Source: SHXR01 sp046160305
GTDB taxonomy: Bacteria; Pseudomonadota; Gammaproteobacteria; Burkholderiales; SG8-39
Length of the DNA: 64,000 bases
NCBI GenBank assembly: GCA_046160305.1
Contig: JBJXGX010000041.1
Span: 1 to 64,000, forward strand
Direction of reading: 5' to 3'
In this document: positions 34,092 through 42,406 of the stretch, piece by piece
Layout of the letters: each line of letters begins with the position of its first letter
Position numbering within the stretch: the first letter of the stretch is position 1
Position numbers and translations under genes: made by a program
Notes under the pieces: generated by a model
Seen by the model: the letters and a program-made list of their open reading frames with translations, nothing else
Database searches by the model: none
What the model was told of the DNA's origin: nothing

Positions 34092-35339
34092 TCAGTCCCG
34101 GAATTCGCGCAGGCGCCGTTCGAGGAAGCGCCGCTCGGGTTCCTGACGGGTCAATGCAAGCGCCCGTTCGTACGACGCGCGCGCCTCGATCGTGCGCCCC
34201 AAACGCCGGTAGAGATCCGCGCGTGCTGCGTGTATAAGGCGATAATCGTCGAGGTCGCCACGCGCAAGGATGGTGTCGATCAGCGCGAGACCGGCCGCCG
34301 CACCATCGCGCATTGCGATCGCCACGGCGCGATTCAGTTCCACCACCGGCGAGGGCTCGATCCGCAAGAGCACATCATAGAGTCCTACGATCTGGGACCA
34401 ATCCGTCGATTTTGCATCGGGAGCCTCGGCGTGCACTGCCGAAATGGCCGCTTGCAGCGCGTAGGAGCCGGTGCGGCGCGACGACAAAGCTCTTTCGGCC
34501 AAGCCCGTGCCCTCGGCAATCAGCTCGGAATTCCAATGGGATCGGTCCTGCTCTTCCAGCAGAATCAAATCACCGGTGGGTGAGGTGCGTGCGCGTCGAC
34601 GCGATTCGTGAAGCAACATGAGCGCAAGCAACCCCATCGCCTCGGGCTCCGGCAACAATTCATTGAGCAAGCGGGCCAGCCGTATCGCCTCGCCGGAAAG
34701 ATCGTGCCGCGTTAGCGAGGCGCCCGAGGATGCGGAATACCCTTCGTTGAATACGAGATAGATGACGCGCAACACGCTGTCCAGGCGATCGGGAAGTTCG
34801 TCGCGCCCAGGTACCTGGTACGGAATCTTGGCGTCGCGGATCTTATTCTTGGCACGCACGATGCGTTGCGCGAGCGTCGGCGCGGCCGTGAGATAGGCGT
34901 GTGCGATTTCTTCAGTCGTCAGACCGCATACCTCGCGCAGCGTAAGCGCAACCTGGGCATCTGGCGGCAGCGCGGGATGACAACAGGTGAACATCAGTCG
35001 GAGCCTGTCATCCTCGACCTCCTCATTGCCCCAATGCGCGGGATCTTCGGGCGAGGCGATCTGCTCGGCGTCGTCGTCGAGCGTGCTAAACCGCGCCTGG
35101 CGGCGAATGTGATCGATCGCCTTGAAACGCCCCGCCGATACGAGCCACGCACGCGGATTGGCCGGAATGCCGTCACGCGGCCACTGCTCAATGGCGGCCT
35201 TGAACGCGTCGTGAAGGGCTTCCTCGGCGAGGTCAAAATCACCGAGCAGACGGATCAATGTGGCAAGGACGCGGCGCGACTCGGCGCGATAGATGGCATC
35301 AACCGATTCACGCGCAAGGTTCGTAGATTCCGTGCTCAT
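34092..35339 (-). CDS. ECF sigma factor of the ECF42/COG4941 type with C-terminal TPR-like domain
   Basis: 415 aa, the usual length. Sigma-2 is IYRAESRRVLATLIRLLGDFDLAEEALHDAF; sigma-4 is LTLREVCGLTTEEIAHAYL. The C-terminal two thirds (from about residue 190) is a helical, TPR-like extension (SPVVELNRAVAIAMRDGAAAGLALID, then YRRLGRTIEARASYERAL). Such factors control DGPF genes and lack anti-sigma factors; three DGPF genes lie 15-19 kb away in the same island. The gene starts with an IS3 scar just upstream. Confidence 0.92.
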   Translation of the reverse strand: MSTESTNLARESVDAIYRAESRRVLATLIRLLGDFDLAEEALHDAFKAAIEQWPRDGIPANPRAWLVSAGRFKAIDHIRRQARFSTLDDDAEQIASPEDPAHWGNEEVEDDRLRLMFTCCHPALPPDAQVALTLREVCGLTTEEIAHAYLTAAPTLAQRIVRAKNKIRDAKIPYQVPGRDELPDRLDSVLRVIYLVFNEGYSASSGASLTRHDLSGEAIRLARLLNELLPEPEAMGLLALMLLHESRRRARTSPTGDLILLEEQDRSHWNSELIAEGTGLAERALSSRRTGSYALQAAISAVHAEAPDAKSTDWSQIVGLYDVLLRIEPSPVVELNRAVAIAMRDGAAAGLALIDTILARGDLDDYRLIHAARADLYRRLGRTIEARASYERALALTRQEPERRFLERRLREFRD

Positions 35340-35399
35340 CGGTCAGAACCCTCGGCCTCTCCCGACATCGCTGGATACCATGAGCAGCATGAAGTGCAG

Positions 35400-35540
35400 T
35401 GGAGATGGTCATCGGAAAAACCGGCAGCAACTTCTGCGACGAATTTAAGCAAGAAGCGGTGAGATTTGCAATGCGCTGAGGAGTGAATATTCCGGCGGTG
35501 CGCGATCTGGGGTTGAAACGAAGCGTGGTGCGTCACTAGT
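35400..35540 (+). mobile_element. IS3/IS911-type transposase OrfA remnant
   Basis: One frame reads CDEFKQEAVRFAMR, stop, GVNIPAVRDLGLKRSVVRH, the helix-turn-helix start of an OrfA transposase with an in-frame TGA. No OrfB and no inverted repeats were found. It separates the accessory island from the following Bug gene and suggests past insertion and deletion at this border. Confidence 0.65.
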
Positions 35541-35612
35541 AAACCAACCGAAACACGGACACCTCCCTGACTGAGTTGGTCCGGCCACTCAAGCGTTGCA
35601 CCGTTCGTTGTA

Positions 35613-36602
35613 GTGCGCCGTTCAGATCAGCACGCCAGGAAGCTACACGGCAGCCATGGCGCTCACCGCCGGAATTCACGCTATCCTTCCGCTCGTAAGG
35701 CGTGCAAAGAATCGGTCACCAACGGCTGTGCCATAAGATGCGCGGGCGGCCCCATCGACGTCATGGGCCGCGCGCTCGGCCAGCGCTGGGGTGAGGTCTG
35801 GGGGCAATCAGTGCTTATTGAAAACCGTTCCGGCGGCAACAACGTGATCGCCGCCGAGCATGTCGCGCGGTCAGCCGCCGATGGCTACACGCTCTATCTC
35901 GCTTCTGAGGCATCGTACGCGCTCAACCAGTTCCTCTTTACCAAGCTGCCGTACGATCCGGTCAAGGACTTCGCGCCGATCATGCGCATCGCCACTGCGA
36001 ACATGGCACTGGCCGTCGGCAATCACCATCCCGCCACCAATCTCGCGGACTTCCTCGAATCCGCCCGCAAGAATCCGGGCAAGGTCACGTATGGTTCCGG
36101 CGGCATCGGTGGCGCGCAGCATCTCGCGGCGGCGTGGCTCGCCAGCATCGCCAGTGTCGAGATGAATCACGTGCCGTACAAGGGCTTGGCACCGGCGCTA
36201 CAGGACATCATGGGTGGCCAGATAGACTCCGTGTTCGGCGCCCTCTCAGTCATTGGGCCGCTTGCCACGGCCGGCAAGGTGAAGGTCATGGGCGTGGGGG
36301 GCAATAACCGCGCGCGTCTTCTGCCCAACGTGCCCACGTTTGCGGAGTTGGGCGTCAAGGACTTCCAGCCGAATTTCTATATGGGCCTCGCCGCGCCGTC
36401 TGGCACCCCGGCACCGGTTATCGACAAGATCGCCAGCGACACGCGCGCGATCGTGCTTTCGGCGGACTTCCGTGAAAAGAACATGGATCGATTCGCGTTC
36501 GAGACCGTCGCAGAAGGCCCAGCCGAGTTCACCGCGCGGCTCGTGAAGGATCGCGAGCGGCAGGCTCGGCTGGTCAAGATCTCGGGTGCGAAGCTCGATT
36601 GA
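35613..36602 (+). pseudogene. Bug/TctC-family gene with scrambled N-terminus (5)
   Basis: From GGPIDVMGRALGQRWG onward the protein is a normal Bug: IENRSGGNNVIAAEH, AADGYTLYLASEAS, TYGSGGIGGAQH, HVPYKGLAP, APSGTPAPVIDKI, tail SGAKLD. The first 45 or so residues (MRRSDQHARKLHGSHGAHRR...) have no signal peptide, and the expected strand between YPS and GGPID (usually about 12 residues of the VPFPP type) is replaced by an unrelated, longer stretch. The product could not be exported. Decay probably came from the adjacent IS scar. Element B begins 3 bp after the stop. Confidence 0.7.
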
Positions 36603-36605
36603 AAA

Positions 36606-36860
36606 AATAGGGGACAGACCAGAATGGCACTTACTTAAGCGACTTAGGGGACTGACCGTTCGCCCTGAGCCTGTCGAAGGGTGAATGCCGGAGCGTCCTT
36701 GGGCGGACGATCGCCCACCTTCACAAAGCCTGCGTTACCCTTCGACAGGCTCAGGGCGAACGGAGGCTTGCGCAGCGCACGTTAAGCGTTAAGTAAGTGC
36801 CATTCGGGACAGTCCACGTTTTCTGGAAGAGAACCCGGAAAACGTGGTCTGTCCCCTATT
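36606..36860. repeat. Nested palindromic repeat element, copy B (core inverted relative to A)
   Basis: Outer arms AATAGGGGACAGACC and GGTCTGTCCCCTATT, middle arms GGCACTTACTTAA (36626-36638) and TTAAGTAAGTGCC (36789-36801), inner arms GTTCGCCCTGAGCC... (36658-36681) and complement (36738-36761). The outer left and right ends lie as in copy A, but everything between the middle arms matches the reverse complement of the copy A core. It fills the space between the Bug gene and the convergent glutathione S-transferase gene. Confidence 0.9.
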
Positions 36861-36868
36861 TATATTGG

Positions 36869-37474
36869 CTACATCAACCCTTCCGCCTTCAGCGCCTCGA
36901 TCACTTTCGGCCGTGCTTCCATGCGCTTCTCGAACGCGACAACATTCGGACAGGCCGACAGATCGAGCTCCACGCGACGCGCCCAACGGATCATGTTGTA
37001 CAGATAGCCGTCGGCAACGTTGAAGTTCGCGCCCATCAGGTAGTTCTTGCCGGCGAGCTGCTTGTCGACATAGGCGAAGCGCATTGCCAGCCGGTCGCGA
37101 AAGATCTTCTTCCCTTCGTCGGGCATGGCCGCGTTGAAGAGCGGCGAGAAAGTCTTGTGCAGCTCCGAGCTGATGAAGGTCAGCCATTCCTGCAAGCGAT
37201 AGCGCTCCATCGTGCCCGCTTTGGGCGCGAGGCCGCTGTCCGGTTTCTGATCAGCGATGTACTGCACGATCGCCACGCCCTCGACCAGCACTTCGCCGTT
37301 GTCGAGTTGCAGGGCCGGGATATAGCCCTTCGGATTGATCGCGAGGTAGTTCGCGCCCGAGGCGGTCTTCTTCTCCTTGAGATCGACTTTCTCGATTTCA
37401 TGAGCGAGACCAGCTTCGCATAATGCGATGTGCGGAGAGATCGAGCATGCGCCCGGCGTGTAGTAAAGCTTCAT
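36869..37474 (-). CDS. gstA: Glutathione S-transferase, beta-class (GstA-like)
   Basis: 201 aa, the same length as E. coli GstA. MKLYYTPGACSISPHIALCE contains the conserved cysteine at position 10; the thioredoxin-fold GSH site is NPKGYIPALQLDNGEVLVEGVAI and the helical C-terminal domain includes YLMGANFNVADGYLYNMIRW. It conjugates glutathione to electrophiles in the cytoplasm. The start at 37474 fits the family; an in-frame upstream start at 37519 does not. It is divergent from tupB. Confidence 0.92.
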   Translation of the reverse strand: MKLYYTPGACSISPHIALCEAGLAHEIEKVDLKEKKTASGANYLAINPKGYIPALQLDNGEVLVEGVAIVQYIADQKPDSGLAPKAGTMERYRLQEWLTFISSELHKTFSPLFNAAMPDEGKKIFRDRLAMRFAYVDKQLAGKNYLMGANFNVADGYLYNMIRWARRVELDLSACPNVVAFEKRMEARPKVIEALKAEGLM

Positions 37475-37700
37475 GTGCTTACTCCTGGTTGGACTTCGAA
37501 GATGATACGGCCCGCGCACATTCGGTGCATGGGCAACATGCGGTGGCTATCTCGGAGTTCGCGGGACGACACGCGAAGCAGAGCCGCCCGACGCCAGCGC
37601 CTGTTGCTGCTATTGTAGATGGGTTCCTGGTGAAGGCCGGTTTCAATTTGCCGATTCGAATCCGCCAGGTCGCCGATTCGCGCTGTCCGTAGGGTTATCG

Positions 37701-38405
37701 TTGGAAGCCATCGTTGCCGCCGTCGGGACTGCCCTGCAATTGCTTGCGGGCGCCGACCCCAAACTGGTCGACATCATTCTGCTCAGTCTGCGCGTCAGCC
37801 TGACCGCGGTGCTGCTCGCGTGTCTGGTCGGACTGCCGCTCGGTGCCGCCATCGCCGTGGGGCGTTTCGCTGGTCGTCGCACGGTGATCGTGATCCTCAA
37901 TGCGCTGATGGGCCTGCCCCCGGTCGTGGTCGGTCTGCTCGTGTATCTGCTGTTGTCCCGCGCGGGGCCGCTCGGAGAGTGGGGCCTTCTCTTCACACCG
38001 ACAGCGATGGTCATCGCGCAGACCGTCTTGATCACACCGATCGTCGCGGCGTTGGCGCGGCAAGTCGTCGAAGACGCCTGGGAGGAATATCGCGATCAAC
38101 TGCGATCGCTCGGCGAGACACCGGTCGGTGCCGCGATCACACTGCTATGGGATCTGCGCTTCTCGTTGGTGACCATTGTATTAGCGGGGTTCGGGCGGGC
38201 CGCCGCGGAAGTGGGTGCGGTCATGATCGTCGGCGGCAACATTGACGGCGTCACCCGGGTGATGACGACGGCCATCGCGCTTGAAACGAGCAAAGGCGAT
38301 CTGCCGCTCGCACTCGGCCTTGGCATGGTGCTCGTCACGGTCGTGCTCGCACTCAACGCCGGCGCCTATCTCATCAAGGAATCGGCGCAACGCCGTCTGG
38401 GTTGA
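37701..38405 (+). CDS. tupB: Tungstate ABC transporter permease
   Basis: 234 aa, TTG start. Six hydrophobic segments (for example VIVILNALMGLPPVVVGLLVYLLL). The cytoplasmic loop DAWEEYRDQLRSLGETPVGAAITLLWDLRFSL couples to the ATPase, and GRAAAEVGAVMIVGGNIDGVTRVMTTAI follows, all typical for TupB/WtpB-like permeases. First gene of tupBCA; its stop overlaps the tupC start. Confidence 0.88.
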   Translation: MEAIVAAVGTALQLLAGADPKLVDIILLSLRVSLTAVLLACLVGLPLGAAIAVGRFAGRRTVIVILNALMGLPPVVVGLLVYLLLSRAGPLGEWGLLFTPTAMVIAQTVLITPIVAALARQVVEDAWEEYRDQLRSLGETPVGAAITLLWDLRFSLVTIVLAGFGRAAAEVGAVMIVGGNIDGVTRVMTTAIALETSKGDLPLALGLGMVLVTVVLALNAGAYLIKESAQRRLG

Positions 38406-39145
38406 AAGCGATCCGGACCGTGCGCGCCCCGAATACCTTTCTGCCCTTGCAACTCGATGAAGTCGTGTTCGCCGTGGGTGACCGCCGGATCATTGATAGC
38501 GTGACGCTCACCATCGAAGCGGGTCCGCGAACGATCCTGGTCGGCCCGAATGGCGCCGGCAAGAGCGTACTGCTGCGGCTATGCCACGGCCTGCTTGCTC
38601 CGACCAGCGGGAAGATCCGTTGGAGCCATCCGGAGGTGGCCGGCGCACCACGACGGCAAGCCATGGTATTTCAACGGCCGGTGATGCTCCGGCGCTCGGC
38701 GATGGCGAATGTCCTCTACGCATTGAAAGTCGCAGGCATCGCGCGAAACGAACACGAAAGTCGAGCGCACGAGGCGTTGCGCAAGGTCGGCCTGCTGGCA
38801 TCGTCCAGCCGTCCGGCGCGGGTACTCTCCGGTGGCGAGCAGCAACGCCTGGCCTTGGCGCGCGCCTGGGCGATTCACCCGGAAGTGTTGTTTCTTGACG
38901 AGCCGACCGCGAGTCTCGATCCGGGTGCGACCCATGAAATCGAGGCGGTCATCCAGGCGATGCATACCGATGGCACCAAGATCGTCATGGTGACGCACAA
39001 TCTCGGACAGGCCCATCGCCTCGCCGACGAGATCGTGTTCATTCATCGCGGCCGCATCGCCGAGCACGCACCGGCCGATCGATTCTTCCGGCATCCGGTC
39101 TCACAGGAGGCCGCGGAATTCATCAAGGGAGAGCTGCCGTGGTAG
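38402..39145 (+). CDS. tupC: Tungstate ABC transporter ATP-binding protein
   Basis: 247 aa, TTG start overlapping the tupB stop. Walker A is VGPNGAGKSVLL, signature LSGGEQQRLALARAW, Walker B EVLFLDEPTASLDPG, H-loop VTHNLGQA. It energises uptake of tungstate (or molybdate) by TupB. The stop overlaps the tupA start by 7 bp. Confidence 0.9.
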   Translation: MKAIRTVRAPNTFLPLQLDEVVFAVGDRRIIDSVTLTIEAGPRTILVGPNGAGKSVLLRLCHGLLAPTSGKIRWSHPEVAGAPRRQAMVFQRPVMLRRSAMANVLYALKVAGIARNEHESRAHEALRKVGLLASSSRPARVLSGGEQQRLALARAWAIHPEVLFLDEPTASLDPGATHEIEAVIQAMHTDGTKIVMVTHNLGQAHRLADEIVFIHRGRIAEHAPADRFFRHPVSQEAAEFIKGELPW

Positions 39146-39984
39146 TCGCGTGCGTTCGGACGGTGCTCGCGTTTGGTCTCGCGCTTGGTGTAACGTTTGC
39201 GGTGCCGGTCGGTGCGATCGCCCAGGATCGATTCATCACGGTCGCCTCCACGACCTCCACCGAGCAGTCTGGCCTGTTCGGCCATGTGCTGCCGATCTTC
39301 CAGAAGAAAACCGGTATCCAGGTGCGCGTCGTGGCGCTTGGGACCGGGCAAGCACTCGATCTCGGACGCCGTGGCGACGCCGACGTCGTGTTCGTTCATG
39401 CGCGGCCTGCCGAAGAGAAATTTGTTGCCGAAGGGTATGGCGTCGAGCGGCGACCGGTGATGTACAACGATTTCATTCTCATCGGACCGCGCGGCGATCC
39501 GGCGAGGATCAAAGGCGGCAAAGACATCCTCGCAGCGCTGAAAGAATTGGAGCGCACCAAGCCCGCATTCGTGTCACGCGGGGACAAGAGCGGCACGCAC
39601 ATGGCCGAGCTGGCGCTGTGGGATGAAGCCGGCATCGACATCGATCGTGCGAAAGGGCCTTGGTACCGCGACACCGGACAGGGCATGGGACCGGCGCTCA
39701 ATACTGCCTCGTCCCTCAACGCCTATGTGCTTGCCGATCGCAGTACCTGGCTTGCCTTCAAGAATCGCGGCGAGCTCACGGTCCTCGTCGAAGGGGACCA
39801 GCGCCTCTTCAACCAATATGGGGTCATGCTGGTCAATCCGGCCAGGCATCCGCATGTAAAAAAGGATCTCGGACAGCAGTTCGTCGACTGGATCGTTTCC
39901 CCGGAGGGGCAGCAAGCGATCGCCGGTTACAAGATCAACGGCGAACAGCTGTTCTTTCCGAACGCGGGTCAGGCCGGCGTTTGA
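39139..39984 (+). CDS. tupA: Tungstate-binding periplasmic protein
   Basis: 281 aa, GTG start, signal peptide to VPVGAIAQ. The oxyanion-binding start VASTTSTEQSGLFGHVLPIF carries the TTTS-like motif of TupA; FVSRGDKSGTHMAELALW is the second conserved segment. It captures tungstate with high affinity in known relatives. The product could supply W or compete with Mo for pterin enzymes such as the CoxL-like protein of this window. Element C follows about 46 bp after the stop. Confidence 0.92.
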   Translation: MVVACVRTVLAFGLALGVTFAVPVGAIAQDRFITVASTTSTEQSGLFGHVLPIFQKKTGIQVRVVALGTGQALDLGRRGDADVVFVHARPAEEKFVAEGYGVERRPVMYNDFILIGPRGDPARIKGGKDILAALKELERTKPAFVSRGDKSGTHMAELALWDEAGIDIDRAKGPWYRDTGQGMGPALNTASSLNAYVLADRSTWLAFKNRGELTVLVEGDQRLFNQYGVMLVNPARHPHVKKDLGQQFVDWIVSPEGQQAIAGYKINGEQLFFPNAGQAGV

Positions 39985-40030
39985 CCCGGCGCATGACGAT
40001 CCTTGCAGGGATCTGGGACTGAAAACCGCC

Positions 40031-40245
40031 CTCCAGCCCGAGTGGCCCTTATGTAAGCGACGGTGCTCAAGCTTCCGTTCGCCCTGAGCTTGTCGAAGGG
40101 TAACGTAAGCTTGTCGAAAGCGCGCGATCGTCCGATCACGGACGCTCCGGCATTCACCCTTCGACAGGCTCAGGGCGAACGGTCAATCTCCAAACGCGCT
40201 TAGATTCGGTTGGGTACGTGCCACTCCGCTCTGGCCCCTATTATT
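40031..40245. repeat. Nested palindromic repeat element, copy C (degenerate)
   Basis: The inner arms are intact (40077-40100 and 40157-40180); the middle and outer arms have diverged (for example CCCTTATGTAAGCG on the left). The core runs in the same sense as copy A. It lies between convergent tupA and a metal ABC permease gene and overlaps the end of the latter: the permease stop and last 12 or so codons are element sequence. Confidence 0.85.
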
Positions 40246-41441
40246 CCGATCAACAACGCGCCGGTTACCATCGCCGCGGCGATCCACCAGCGATTGCGCG
40301 TGCGGGCGCGCGCGCGAACTTCGCGCTGCACGAACCTCTCGCCGATGCGCATCTCGTTGTACGACCGCAGGAACCCGGAGATCCGCCGGACTTCCTCGTC
40401 GCTGATGGCGGTCCCCTCGGCCCGACTGCGAACCTCGCGTTGGTTCAGTTCCTCCGCAAGTCGACGGTAGCGCTCCGCGTTGTCCGTTGCATCGTCGATC
40501 ATTGCGCGTTCCGGCATTGAGAGATATGTCGCGCGGACGATCGGCGCGAACGACTCGATCGCATCGAGGAGCGGATGATCGGCACGCGGAAAGATCGCGA
40601 TCCACGCGGCCGCGATCGCCAGCACCGTCACGACCGTCCAGCGCAAGGTAGCGACCCATCGCCAGCCACGCCGGAATTGGCGGGCCATGCCGACCATCGC
40701 CAGCGCGAGGCCGAAGCTGCAGATCATCGTCGCGCCGGTCGGCAGATCCCACGCGTAGGACACGGCGAGGCCGACCACGCTTGCCAGGATTCCCGCGCCC
40801 CAACCCACTACGAGCTGGCGACCCGGTCGCTCGGCCACAATGACGCCGATCGCCGCGGGAATGATCAGAAAGGAGAACACCAACAGCACGCCCGCGAGCG
40901 CGACCGAGCTGGTCACGACGACCCCCAGACTGGCGAAGAACGCGAGCTCCCAGCCCCAGTGATCGCGCCGGCGACGGCCGGCCAGCCATGCGTAGCCGAA
41001 GCCGATCGCCGCGTAAAGCGGAATCAAGGTCAACACGTCGGTTGCCGTGACGGTGAGGATGTTTCCGGTGAGGATTTGTTTGATGTGCTCCGCACCCATG
41101 GGCGCCTTGTCGACAAGCACGAAGGCAAGCGCCGCACCAACCACATAGATGACACCGATCAGCGCCTCTTGCGAGACCCGCGTCGCCCACGCCCGTGTGG
41201 CCGAGAGCAACGCCGCGCCGAGCAAGGTGAAGCCAAGCGAATACGCATAGGCCGCGGTGCTCTGCGGCGAATGCCCGAGCATGAAGGCGACCGTTGTTCC
41301 GAGCGCCGCGATCTGGGCGAGCGCGAGGTCGACGAAAATCACGCCGCGCGCGAGTACCTGCAAGCCGAAGTAGGTATGGACGCCGATCAGCACCAGCGCG
41401 GTACAGGCCGGCAGCCACAATAGATCGAGCGCTTCGGACAC
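40200..41441 (-). CDS. Metal ABC transporter permease (ZnuB/TroC-like) with long C-terminal extension
   Basis: 413 aa, well above the usual 260-300. The first 270 or so residues are a typical ABC-3 permease (LQVLARGVIFVDLALAQIAALGTTVAFML at the start). Beyond them come another hydrophobic helix (LRWTVVTVLAIAAAWIAIFP), a charged helical stretch (NAERYRRLAEELNQREVRSR) and a last membrane segment (WWIAAAMVTGALLIGII). The final residues ARAEWHVPNRI are encoded by element C. The receptor gene lies 2 bp upstream. No ATPase gene is adjacent. Confidence 0.87.
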   Translation of the reverse strand: MSEALDLLWLPACTALVLIGVHTYFGLQVLARGVIFVDLALAQIAALGTTVAFMLGHSPQSTAAYAYSLGFTLLGAALLSATRAWATRVSQEALIGVIYVVGAALAFVLVDKAPMGAEHIKQILTGNILTVTATDVLTLIPLYAAIGFGYAWLAGRRRRDHWGWELAFFASLGVVVTSSVALAGVLLVFSFLIIPAAIGVIVAERPGRQLVVGWGAGILASVVGLAVSYAWDLPTGATMICSFGLALAMVGMARQFRRGWRWVATLRWTVVTVLAIAAAWIAIFPRADHPLLDAIESFAPIVRATYLSMPERAMIDDATDNAERYRRLAEELNQREVRSRAEGTAISDEEVRRISGFLRSYNEMRIGERFVQREVRARARTRNRWWIAAAMVTGALLIGIIGARAEWHVPNRI

Positions 41442-41443
41442 TA

Positions 41444-42355
41444 TTATTCCGCGGCGGCGACCAACGCCGCGATGTTGTAGTCGATCATCGCAAGATAGTT
41501 CGACGCGGCAGGAATCGCATTGATCGACGCGGCGAGCACCGCGACCCTGGCACCTGCGCGCTGCGCGATGAAATCGGCATCCTTCGCCGACTCATGCGGT
41601 TGGCGGACCACGATCCTGACCTGTTGATCGCGCATGAGCGTGGCCAGTTGCGCGAGATGCGCGGCGCTCGGTGGAATGCCTTCGCGCAGTTCGATGTAAC
41701 CGATGAACTTCAAACGGAAGCGACGCGCGAAGTATGCCCAGGTATTGTGGTAGGCAACCAGCGGTTTGCCGCGCACGTTGGCGAGCTTGGCTTCCCACTC
41801 GGGCAGCCTCCGCTCGATGTCCTCCACGAACTTACGCCGTCTGGCTAGATAGGCGTCGGCATGAGTGGGGTCGATCCGGACGAGCCCTTCGAGCAGCGTG
41901 CCGGTGATGATCTCGACATTCCGTGGATCGAGCCAGTAGTGCGGGTTGCCGCTGCCGTGCGCGTGGCCGTCGCTTGGGCCCACCCGTGTGCCGCGTACAT
42001 CGAGGAGCGCGATCGCGATCGACGCATCAACATGGCGCGGTCCGCGTCGGCGCAACTCGGGCCGCGCCCGCTCGAGCAGGCGATCGAGCCAAAGATCGTA
42101 GTCGAGGCCCACCCGAACGATCAGGTCGGCTTCTTTCACCCGCGCCAGATCTTGTGGTTTTGCCTGGTAACTTTCCGCGTTCGTGTTGGCCGCGATGAGA
42201 TGGGTCACGGCAACCCGGTCACCGCCGACGATCTCGGCGAAGTTGCGCAGCTCGGTCGTGGTCGTGACGATCTTGAATGGCTGCGCGCCAAGCGGCTGCT
42301 GGGCGAACAACCCTCCGAGCGCGAACAGCGCGAGCAGCCGGACGTACTGCCTCAT
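41444..42355 (-). CDS. Metal ABC transporter substrate-binding protein (ZnuA/TroA-like)
   Basis: 303 aa from ATG 42355, with signal peptide ALFALGGLFAQQPLGAQ. TTTTELRNFAEIVGG begins the mature part. GNPHYWLDPRNVEIIT holds the second metal histidine and LVAYHNTWAYFARRF the third. At the site of the usual first histidine (PHDYEPTP) it has NAESYQAKP, with Glu in place of His. The short His-containing loop SDGHAHGSGNPH may help recruit metal. Zn or Mn are likely; specificity is not resolved. Confidence 0.88.
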   Translation of the reverse strand: MRQYVRLLALFALGGLFAQQPLGAQPFKIVTTTTELRNFAEIVGGDRVAVTHLIAANTNAESYQAKPQDLARVKEADLIVRVGLDYDLWLDRLLERARPELRRRGPRHVDASIAIALLDVRGTRVGPSDGHAHGSGNPHYWLDPRNVEIITGTLLEGLVRIDPTHADAYLARRRKFVEDIERRLPEWEAKLANVRGKPLVAYHNTWAYFARRFRLKFIGYIELREGIPPSAAHLAQLATLMRDQQVRIVVRQPHESAKDADFIAQRAGARVAVLAASINAIPAASNYLAMIDYNIAALVAAAE

Positions 42356-42406
42356 CGAGAATCGACGGACGGGTTGTCGCGCTGGCCCGCCCGGCACGGC
42401 GCAGCG

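Noticed and set aside
40031..40245. Possible CRISPR-like or tRNA-like structure in the repeat elements
   Set aside because: Only nested inverted repeats occur; there are no evenly spaced direct repeats with spacers and no cloverleaf.
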